64,000 nt of DNA, from the NCBI GenBank assembly GCA_001972305.1, contig BDDD01000341.1:270501-334500 (forward strand), written 5' to 3'. A program made the translations under genes and the position numbers. A model generated the notes under the pieces. The model made no database searches, was not told where the DNA came from, and worked only from the letters and a program-made list of their open reading frames with translations. Below, in pieces: positions 55,751 through 64,000 of the stretch (the stretch's first letter is position 1; every line of letters begins with the position of its first letter). This DNA comes from Cephalotus follicularis. Lineage: Eukaryota; Streptophyta; Magnoliopsida; Oxalidales; Cephalotaceae.

Positions 55751-58633
55751 TGTGATGACCCAAGTCCATTTTTTGCATTGGACTTTTGTGTTTTGGGCCT
55801 TGGAAAATTTTTCTCTTCTTGTGTGAGGAGTTAGGCCTCATGAGGTTTAGGCCTTAAGTGATTGGGCTTTGGTTTAGTTTTGGGCTGTTTGGTTTTGCTG
55901 GTGCCTTATCTTGTTTTGGTGGGATGGCGTTGGAGTGTGTATGTGCGTGTGGCAGGTTGTGTAAGGGATTTGCAATGTCCCATCTTGTCAAGCACACAAC
56001 ATTCACGTCAAGGCAGTTGAAGGAGCCGTTGTTGGTGTCAGAAGAAGTGATAGTTGAGAGAAGTGTGTAAGTTCTCTGTGCTTTCTTCTTTTTTCCTTCC
56101 TTTTGAAGTTCTCTCTAGCGAAGGCGATTTCATGTTCAAGATCTTGGACCTTGTGTTCATCGAGGTGACCAATTCTTTCTTCGTCTTCTTTCCTCTCTTA
56201 GTTTGGCAATGTGCGTGCTAAACCTCCTGTTCATGGTGGAGTCAGAGATGGCAGTGTTGATCGTGATTGTCTATGGTGGATTCTTGAGCAATGTGGATGG
56301 TCCGGATGACTGTCCAAGGAGACGATCATGCATGTAGGCTTCATGCATGTTTTCCCTTGTCTTTGCTATAGACTGTGCTAAGTCTATGTTTGTTTGTTTC
56401 TTGAAGTCGAGGAGCCAAGTGTTGATCCTAAGCTATAGGAAGCGGTACGGAGGTGAGCGATTATGTGGTGAGTGGGACATTCCTTTCTTTTACCTTGAAC
56501 AATCGAGAGTTTAGGCTTATTCGTGTCCTCTGAATATTTCCTTTATGTGGTGTCTTATTTCTCGGAGTTTTTCTTCCTTTGGTTTTGATATATATTTCTG
56601 TTGATAGACTTCCGAGCTGGTGAGCTTGATGTTCTGGGATATGTTTTTCCCTTGTTTTATCCTGTTAATATATATGTCATAACTTTGTTGATACCACGTA
56701 TTTTTGAATTATGGATACTGGGTACTGGGAAATGGTAATGACCGAGCTCGACATGGTGAGGGTGAATAAACGTGGATTCCTTTCTCATAAATGCAGTGCC
56801 ATTGGTCTATGATGCACTGTAAGTGTGACTGCCCCCAGGTTCCTCTACCTGGATCTGCACATTTCTATTGTCTATGATGGGATGTGAGTATGAGTGTAGT
56901 TGAGGATCCACTCCTCTTCCCAACAGGCATTGTAAGATGCTCTACTATGAGATTCCCGACGATGGATGGATCATGCGGTGATTCGCCAACCTCTCAGTCA
57001 ATGTTCTTATACGTGATTGCCGACGAGGGTGGTGCCTGAGCGGTGATTCGTTGCCCCCTCGGTCGATGTTCGTGATCTACTATGTCTCTCAGAGGCTGGG
57101 TTCGACACTGATTCTTCGGCACCTCTGATAGAAGACCAAGACTTGTGGCTCTCTCTACCGGTATGATAGGTGGTGCACATCCTGTAAGCCTATGATCTTC
57201 ATCTCCAAGTTTGTGGTGGACTGTGTGAGATTACCGCCGTGAAATTCGGCGCCAGCAGATATATTGGATATGGCCGAGGTGGTTTGGGTAAAGTGATAGG
57301 TATGAGTATCCCTCTGATCTATTTGATCCCTAGAGTCCATGAACTTTTTTTTGGGTCCTCGTGATATTTGTTGTGGACACTTACCTTATTGTCCCTCTTA
57401 TTCTTATTCTTGGTTTTATTGATGTTATATATATCTTTTGTTGTATTTTATACTCCAAGTGGTATTTGATTCTTGTCCAGTATCCTCGGGCGTTTGAGCC
57501 TGGGTGATGTGTTGGCCTAGTTGGGGCATAGCCTTTTGTTCTCAGCGTCTAGTGTTCATTCGGAGCCTAAGGAATGCTTTCTTTTCCCCTCACTAGTCTT
57601 TGGACTAACCCCCTCCGAGGTTGTTTTTGCAGTTGAGGAAACAGGTGAAGTTTCCTTCTCGTCGGACAACATTTAAGGACTTTTGTGAGGTAGACCGTGG
57701 AGTAGGCACCTCCCCTGGCCTTCTGGGCTAGTTCCTCCTTCATGTATTGGGGACATTCTTTGGGTAGTTTTGTATGTTTTTGTAAACATCTTTTGTATAA
57801 ACTATTGATGGATATTATTGTATGACCATTTTTATGATTTATGGAATGATATGATTTCTTCTAGACTTTTGTATCCTTTGTGGTATTGTTGAGGTTTTGG
57901 GTGGCATAGGCCTTAGTTCTGAGCTCCTGAGCTGAGGTAAGGGTGAATGTTGATGTTGAGCATTGTGGTCGGGCATTGGATTGAGCTTAGGATAGATCTT
58001 TGTGCGCGACAGGCTTCCTCGGTAGGAAGTCAGACCATCTCGGTCATTGTCCGGACATGTTCTAGGTGCTAGGGAACTAGATGCCAGACCATTAGGTTAG
58101 TTGGTAATCCTTGGATATGAGGGGTGCACAGATCCTTGTTGCCACGTGTGTCTTTGGACGTTGGTGAGTCCTCGGACATTCGTGTGTCCTTGGACTTTGG
58201 GTGTGTCCCCGGGCTCTAGCGATTCCTCGGGCATCTTTGAGTACTTGGGTTTCGCGGATGCCTAGTCCATGTTGAACCTAAGCGCTTGAGTGTTTGGTTT
58301 GCAGAGGTGAAGAACGTAGAGTTCTAGTTCCTCGGGCTTTTAGTAGACCTTGGTGTTTTAGCGTGTCCACGTGTGGAATGCGTGTGGGATTTCCACAGGC
58401 TTAATTGAAACGGGGCATTTGTGTTCCTTAGTACTTTCTTTTTTGCTCTTTATCCCCAGTGGTATTTACGCATCCCCAGCCCTGACTTCCTCGTTGGGGA
58501 TTTACGTAATAGACCCCTGGCATTGTTCTTGGTTGGTCTGGTCGGATAGTTTTCGGTTTGGAGGGTTGTTGGCAGGTATGCCATCCCTGGCAGGGCTCCT
58601 CTCCCGGGGTGTTTTGGGAACGGGTCTTGTTAC
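55751..58633 (+). repeat. 3' LTR of element H
   Basis: It starts TGTGATGACCCAAGTCC. The right end is placed near CGGGTCTTGTTAC (58621-58633) from similarity to the inverted start and an expected length near 2.9 kb, but this is uncertain. The LTR holds degenerate repeats: a roughly 70-bp unit around 56940-57120 (GTGATTCG..CAACCTCTCAGTC then GTGATTCGTTGCCCCCTCGGTC) and TCCTTGGAC/TCCTCGG units at 58140-58240. Confidence 0.6.
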
Positions 58634-59311
58634 TTACCCTCACCAGAGATTTTTGCCAATGACTAATCAATCTGAGCATATATCCCTTTTTACTGGGAGT
58701 GGTGGATTCATTCTTGCACATTCACCTATCTCTGCCATAAACTTGCTATACCCAATAAATGCTTGTATACTTCCCATGGTTAGGAGACATATGTAAGCAC
58801 TATTAAAGTACAACATCCTATGCATTTGATATCAGTGGTGGCTCTTGTCTAAGGATCACTGCTACACTGCTGCTATCAGTAATGTCTGTTTGACGTACAG
58901 TAAAAATTCCATACAGGCATTCCATTTAGCGAGTCATCTTCAGTGAACTCATTCACCCACGTGCATTGCCCTTGTCTCCCCAAGATGACATGTGAGATCA
59001 GTCACCCTCTATACGTGCTAGTATACTACGTGCTGGTCTTACTCGATTAAGTATGCCCTGAGTATTTAATCATACAATCAGGAAGATTCAAGAATAAAGT
59101 TTACCGAGGATCCGATTCTCACTTCTTGATCTTATCAAGAAATTGCTCCTCCAACTATAAACTTAGGACATTCATTTTATAATACATACATTAATACAAT
59201 ACATGAACTCATAGCCACAGATAGTGAAATATACATCTTTATTAAATATTATTAAAGATACGTTTATATATTGCATGATATAGCAACTGCTTGCAGTACT
59301 TATCTCCAACA
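58634..59311 (-). repeat. 3' LTR of Copia element I
   Basis: On the minus strand it starts TGTTGGAGATAAGTACTGC at 59311, right after the polypurine tract. The far end is not fixed. A start of TGTAAGCAC at 58792 or a boundary near 58634 are both possible. No second copy lies in the window. Confidence 0.6.
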
Positions 59312-59323
59312 ATCTCCTACTAG
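59312..59323 (-). other. Polypurine tract of element I
   Basis: The minus strand reads CTAGTAGGAGAT between the stop codon of pol and the LTR start. Confidence 0.75.
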
Positions 59324-59730
59324 GGCTGTAGCCAGTTGCCATTGTGTGTTGCACCTATTCCTGAGAGATGGCGCTTGAAGACTCCTCGTCGCAAAGCTTT
59401 GGTCAGAGGGTCTGCTATGTTATCTTCCCCTGGAACATGCTCCATCTTTATATCCCCTATCTCTAAGATTTCTCATATTAGGTGAAAGCACCACATAATA
59501 TGTTTTGATCTGGCATGTGACCTTGGTTCCTTGGCCTGTGCTATAGCCCTATTGTTGTCACAGTATATGGATACCAGATCCTCAATGGTAGGAACAACAC
59601 TAAGATCAGAGATGAATTTCTTCATCCAAACACCTTCTTTAGCAGCTTCAGACTCCGCTATGTATTCAGCCTCTGTGACTGAATCTGCAGTGGTTGATTA
59701 CTTGGAACTCTTCACGCTCATTGCTCCACC
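59320..59730 (-). pseudogene. pol: RNase H of Copia element I
   Basis: The minus strand reads EAEYIAESEAAKEGVWMKKFI, then IYCDNNRAIAQAKEPRSHARSKHI, a TGA within the FHLIREI block, and HVPGEDNIADPLTKAL. It ends NWLQP and a TAG at 59322-59320. These are Ty1/copia RNase H motifs. The Glu and Asp of the active site are present. Confidence 0.8.
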
Positions 59731-59891
59731 ATTCAAGGTGAATACAAACCCTGAGGTTGAATTTGAGTCATCCACATATGTTTGAAAATTAGAGTCAAAC
59801 AATTTCCTCTATATAATAGGAACAAATCCTTAGTCCTGTTAAGGTACTTTAGGATGTCCTTGACAGCTTTTCAGTGACCCTTACCTAGATC

Positions 59892-60851
59892 TTACTGATA
59901 TCTGCTTGTAACACTTACAACATAGGCGATATCAGGCCTAGTGCACAGCACAGCATACATGATGCTTCCTATTGCTGAGGCATAAGGAATGTGCATAATT
60001 CTCTGGTTCTTTTTAGGTGTCCTGGGAGACATCTGCTGAGAGAGCAAGATTCCATGACAGAGTGGTATAAAACCTCTATTGGAATTCTCCATGCTAAACC
60101 AATTCAGCACTTTGTCAATGTACAAAGACTAGGAAAATCCAAGCATCCTATTCTATCCATCTCTATAGACTTTTATCCCTAAAACATAGGAAGTTTCCCC
60201 CAAGTCTTTCATGGAGGAAACTGTGGATAACCAAGCCTTTACGTCCGAGAGCATATCTACATCATTCCCAATGAGTAATATGACATCGACGTACAAGACT
60301 ACAAAAGCCACTGAGCTCCAACTGGTCTTCTTGTATACACAAGATTCATCCTGATTCTTTATGAAATCAAACTCTTTGGTTGCTTCATCGAATCGGATGT
60401 TCCATCTCCTTGATGCTTGCTTCAGTCCATAAATGGATCTCTGTAGCTTGCACACTCTGTGGTCCTCACCACTAGATATAAAACCTTCAGGGTGGGTCAT
60501 ATAGATGTATTCATCGAGTTTTCCATTGCGGAAGGCAGTCTTCACATTCATCTTCCATACTCATAATCATAGTGTGCAACTATGACAGGCAAAATCCTTA
60601 TGGATTTAAGCATGGCTACAAGGGAGAAAGTTTCCTTATAGTTTATTCTCACCCTTTGGTTATAGCGTTTGACTACTAGCCTAGCTTTGAAGGTTTTCAC
60701 CTTCCCATCATCTCCGATCTTTCGTTTGAAAATCCCTTTGCACCTTAAGGGTTTAACCCCTTCAGGTGCATGTGTCAATTCCCAGACTTGATTGGAGTGC
60801 ATGAAATCCATTTTAGATTTCTTGGCAATAAGCCATTTTTCACAGTTCTTA
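59892..60851 (-). pseudogene. pol: Reverse transcriptase of Copia element I, catalytic box changed
   Basis: Motifs in order: NCEKWLIAKKSKMDFMHSNQVWELT, FKRKIGDDGKVKTFKARLVVK, YKETFSLVAMLKSIRIL, a frame change near 60550, MNVKTAFRNGKLDEYIYMTHPEGF, SIYGLKQASRRWNIRFDE, then FVVLYVDVILLIGNDV. The family's YVDD is YVDV here (GAC to GTC), so the second catalytic Asp is lost. VSSMKDLGETSYVLGIKVYRDG and the PYASAIGSIMYAVLCTRPDIAYVV segment follow with stops. The 5' half of the element is cut off at 60852 by LTR K. Confidence 0.85.
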
Positions 60852-62528
60852 TTGTTGGAGTTAGGTGTCCCTATAAGCCATGAGGTGGCTAAATGGGTAT
60901 ACATATATGATACATTCCATAATTGGAATAATCCATGCTAACCTATGGTGGGCTGCATGTATGTACTTTAAACTCTTATCCTACATTCTAACTTACAGTT
61001 ATGTTCGATTGTGCAAATATATTCACAATGGCAAACCGACTATATGTTATATCCCAAACCGTCAAAAGCGGATCAGTTGATCGCCATGTCAACTGATTAC
61101 ACATATAGCGCCCTGTCACCGAGGGGTTGGATCTCATGCCTAGATAGGTAATGAGAATGAGGTCCTTAGTCCTTTGAGACAGAAGTTACAAGTCATAGGT
61201 TCACTTTATGGGCAATTGATGAACCGCAAAGACTTGTCGTATTATGCTTGCTCCCTCATTTGGAGGACGACTTCTCTCATTTCCATTTGGATGGCACTAA
61301 AGCAGATGCGGGGTGAGTGCTAGAGAGCATGACACTGAACCGACCCACCATAGGTGACCTATCTGGATGGAGATTACCCTTGTCAATAGGATCCCTATGG
61401 TTTTCAATAGTGTATAGTTTGTGGTGACTAGGAGGTCTTTACCTACGTTGTATCCTTAGACCTGAGCAGCTAGCATGTGGTGTGTAGTGATTGCATGACT
61501 TTCATTTTTGCCTTCCCCAGCACTAGCCAGGTGCTGGAAAAAGGGTTGTCTTTGGGTCATGTGGAAGCTGCATTGAGACGTGTGGGCGCAGTTCGCAATA
61601 CGGAATCATCACACCCGTAATGATGGATGAATGGCTCTATATGATCTTGACTATTACTGACTGAAATCCTGGCCAGGTGTAGGTGGAATGGATCAAGGGT
61701 GATTCCAGGGAGGTCCGCCGAAGTCACAATGTGATCAAAGATTCATATGGTCGCGGAATATCTTTGGTCGACATTTAATCCACACCCTTGTCCGTAGTCA
61801 GAGTCAATGGTGATGAGGGTTACATGACACATATGCCGAAGACGGGCTTAAAGCTCTGGCTATCTAGTTTTGGATTGATAGACATGGTGATACACGGATC
61901 CCAGGGTGATGAGAGCTCACACCGGGGCGATCTTGTGAATAGCCGAGAGGACTATTAGGATGGTCGTACCAGAACTTGGGATGTTCTTAGAAACTTATCA
62001 GCATACCAGATATTGACCATGCTTTCCGAGTCCTACCTGCTTTGAACATGTTGACACGTGTGAGAGACACATGTCATTTAGTGAAAGGACAACATCGAGA
62101 CGATGTTGCTTTGCCAGTGAGTATTTCATATGCTAGATTTAGGTCCATGCATTGCCACGATGAAATCTCCAAGCAAAGGGTTGAAATTGTATATAGAAGA
62201 TAGTTTTCTCATCCTAGTATTGGGCGTCGACGCCATAGAGAATAGGAGTCGACGCCATGGATTCTAGTGACTTTAGGCGTTGACAACATGGAGAGCATGC
62301 GTCGACAACATGATAAAGCCCCTGGACGTCAATGTCATGAAGAGCATGCATTGATGCCAAGATGGGAAGACATTGTAAGTCTCATCCACCCTTAAGCGTC
62401 AACGCCATAGGTAGGCGTTGATGCTATGATAGGCAGATGCATCACGTTGACGCCATGGGTCGCATGGCGTTGACGCCTAGACTGGAAGAGTTGATGCCAT
62501 AGGTTAGGCGTTGACGCTTAGAGGAGAG

Positions 62529-62537
62529 TATATAAAG
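62529..62537 (+). promoter_or_regulatory. TATA box of LTR K
   Basis: TATATAAAG lies 15 bp after the last site of the main palindrome array and about 40 bp before a CT-rich tract, a typical plant core promoter arrangement. Confidence 0.7.
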
Positions 62538-62569
62538 CATGAGAGAAGCTTCTTCAACACACAAGTCTT

Positions 62570-62570
62570 T

Positions 62571-62601
<31 letters not shown>

Positions 62602-62610
62602 ATCTCTCTC
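62570..62610. repeat. (CT)n microsatellite downstream of the TATA box of K
   Basis: A near-perfect TC run with two single-base interruptions lies about 35-75 bp after the TATA box, likely within the 5' transcribed leader. Such CT tracts are frequent in plant core promoters. Confidence 0.9.
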
Positions 62611-63518
62611 TTCCTGATCATCTTCTCTCTTCGATCTGCAGAACGTACGTGTCGATGCCATCGGTTAGGTGTCGACGCTATCAATTAGGCATTGACGCCA
62701 ATATCACCTGGTGCAATTTTCAGCCATTTTCAACCATCCTTTCACCCCTAAAAGCTCAATATAGGTGGAGATGATTTGTTCCTTGCATCTCATCTTTATA
62801 TATAGAGTTTATAGTGTAGGATAAACACTTATACCTCCATCCACTCTTCCTTATGTGTGGAATAAGGAAAAGCTTGGAGATCCATGGAGCCTGGAGCTTT
62901 AATGGAGGCTTTGGAATTAAAGTGTTGATGGAGCTCTTGAAGGAAAGAGCCATCACTTTGAGGTAACCAATTTCTTGTCTCCCTCTTTGTGGATTCGGAT
63001 TGGGGCTAGGGTTTGCCAACCATAGCCAAACCCATGATGAATGGGTATGTGGTTTTGTGTTGGAATTGCTTGCTATGGGTAATAGCTTACAATTTGGGTT
63101 GTGGCTCAGGTATGCGTACCTCAGTCGAACCCCCTTGGTTTTGTGGAGGAACCATTGTGATTCCTTAGGGTGAGGGATTGCTCTTGGTTAGGGTTTGTGG
63201 GCCAATTGCTTAGGGATTGTGTGTGTTCCCTTAGTGCAATTGTGTGTGACCATTGTGAGAGTTTATGGCAAGTCTTACTCCAAAGCCGTTTCTCCCTTAT
63301 GCTTGGATCGGCTGGTTGGTTTGGCTACATGATCTATTAGGGTTCCTGGGCTTATTGGGACAATTGTGGACATCGGGTAGGGTAAGCCATTGCTTGGGGA
63401 TCAATCATTTGATTTAAAATTAAAATTGATCTCCCTGTGCCCATAATTAAGTTTGTTTATCTCTTCTGCCGCGCTTAGAGCCTTCGCTGCCCCCATGGTT
63501 CAGGGGGTACCTAACAAG

Positions 63519-63530
63519 TAGTATCAAAGC
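63519..63530 (+). other. Primer binding site of element K
   Basis: TAGTATCAAAGC, two changes from the initiator tRNA-Met site TGGTATCAGAGC, two bases after the LTR end. Confidence 0.75.
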
Positions 63531-64000
63531 GAACTAATGAGCTATAATCAAACCTTTATTTGATATCCACTGGCTTGTAGGTTAACTTTGTGCCTTAACT
63601 GTTTGTATTGTGATTCCATCCATTGAGTGCAATTGGAATTTTTTGTTCAATGGGAATGTTGCTCATTCTAGTTGTTTTTGTTAATGGGATGAACTTGTGT
63701 TATCGACTAATTAATGGGTAGTTCGATGATCCGAAGATTAATACATAGGGTGTTTGAGATGCAAGGGAGCATTCAAAAATCCGGTGTAAAATTTAGGATC
63801 TCGAACGGACCTTGAAAAGTCTGTAAACGAGGGTTTATAAAGTGACTGTACTTTTTCTTGAAAAACTGGTTGTGTGCATTTGTTTCTATTGAGACTTTCT
63901 GTACCGGTTAGTATAGTCTGTCTGGCAGATAACCTGGCTGTTAAGAGGATAGGCACACACCAGGGTGTTTCGAGAGAGAATTTAATTAACTTATACACTA
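63531..64000 (+). other. Leader of element K up to the window edge
   Basis: No coding region or gag motif is seen in these 470 bp. This fits the untranslated leader of an LTR retrotransposon whose gag lies beyond the window. Confidence 0.6.

Larger units (their letters stand above)
52343..58633 (+). mobile_element. Element H: Ty3/gypsy chromovirus lacking 5' LTR and gag
   Basis: Protease, reverse transcriptase, RNase H, integrase with chromodomain-like tail, polypurine tract and one long LTR follow in order on the plus strand. gag, primer site and 5' LTR are absent. The left break lies against LTR J. RT and integrase motifs are chromoviral. At least four stops and two shifts disable pol. Confidence 0.82.
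62227..62695. repeat. Phased GGCGTCGACGCC-type palindrome array (LTR K)
   Basis: Centres (TCGA or its TTGA/TCAA variants) begin at 62227, 62249, 62280, 62302, 62329, 62351, 62373, 62399, 62418, 62447, 62470, 62491 and 62511. Steps are 22, 31, 22, 27, 22, 22, 26, 19, 29, 23, 21 and 20 bp. Three more follow at 62652, 62672 and 62692, 20 bp apart. About half the centres have lost the CpG. Confidence 0.88.
60853..63516 (+). repeat. 5' LTR of element K
   Basis: It starts TGTTGGAGTTAGGTG, interrupting Copia element I, and ends GGTACCTAACA at 63516, with TGTT/AACA inverted ends. A Met-type primer site follows. The 2664-bp LTR has a palindrome array (62227-62695) and a TATA box at 62529-62537. Its part at 62860-63040 resembles remnant B. 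The LTR's superfamily is not decidable because no coding region of K lies in the window. Confidence 0.78.

Noticed and set aside
58371-58796. 141-codon plus-strand frame near the right end of LTR H as a membrane protein gene
   Set aside because: It spans an LTR junction region, has no recognised domain and its hydrophobicity follows from T-rich sequence.
60280-60296. A GACGTCGATGTC-like site in Copia element I as part of an array
   Set aside because: It is isolated and is explained by the codons of the YVDV box.
1-64000. tRNA or rRNA genes
   Set aside because: tRNA-like words found (TGGTATCAGAGC, TGGCGCCGT) are primer binding sites beside LTRs. No cloverleaf or rRNA sequence was recognised.

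Overview
The window is intergenic, repeat-dense plant nuclear DNA, most likely from a eudicot. I saw no host gene, rRNA or tRNA. Almost all of it is LTR retrotransposons inserted beside and inside one another, assigned from domain order, priming sites and protein motifs: chromoviruses of the Tekay/Del type, Tat/Athila-type Ty3 elements, a SIRE/Maximus-type Copia element and a second Copia lineage. Species cannot be named from this sequence.

Layout, left to right: element A (1-4377, minus strand, cut by the window edge: gag, primer site, 2.9-kb LTR); an LTR-like remnant B (4378-5820) and a promoter-like fragment; element C (6768-18016, minus, Tat-type Ty3, complete with GTTTT target duplication, carrying an antisense intron-containing ORF); element E (18949-29463, plus, Tekay-type, complete with TGAAT duplication); element G (30015-41961, minus, Tekay-type, complete with GGTTA duplication) whose left LTR contains element Y (30187-32380, minus, Athila/Tat-type deletion derivative, CTACT duplication); an LTR fragment J (43505-43622 and 50725-52342) split by a SIRE-type Copia element (43623-50724, minus); a partial chromovirus H (52343 to about 58633, plus); a truncated Copia element I (about 58634-60851, minus); and the 5' LTR and leader of element K (60853-64000, plus). 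Removing C, E and G leaves one AT-rich host stretch (about 5821-6767, 18022-18948, 29469-30014, 41967-43442).

None of the elements looks autonomous. gag and pol frames are broken by nonsense codons, frameshifts and deletions. Losses at functional sites include the protease catalytic Asp of C, the whole RNase H domain of G, and the second Asp of the reverse transcriptase YVDD box of I. The SIRE pol is the best preserved, with one stop codon, but it lacks gag, protease and the front of integrase.

The most unusual signal is not coding. The non-coding parts of at least six different elements (A, J, G, Y, SIRE, K) hold arrays of short palindromes centred on TCGA (CAGTCGACTG, GACGTCGACGTC or GGCGTCGACGCC types). 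Their centres lie mostly 19-22 bp apart, with many longer steps near 30, 42 or 50 bp, while the intervening bases differ. In K, Y and SIRE the array lies just upstream of a TATA box in the direction of transcription. This looks like a helically phased promoter-proximal array shared by Copia and Ty3 lineages. Its function is inference.
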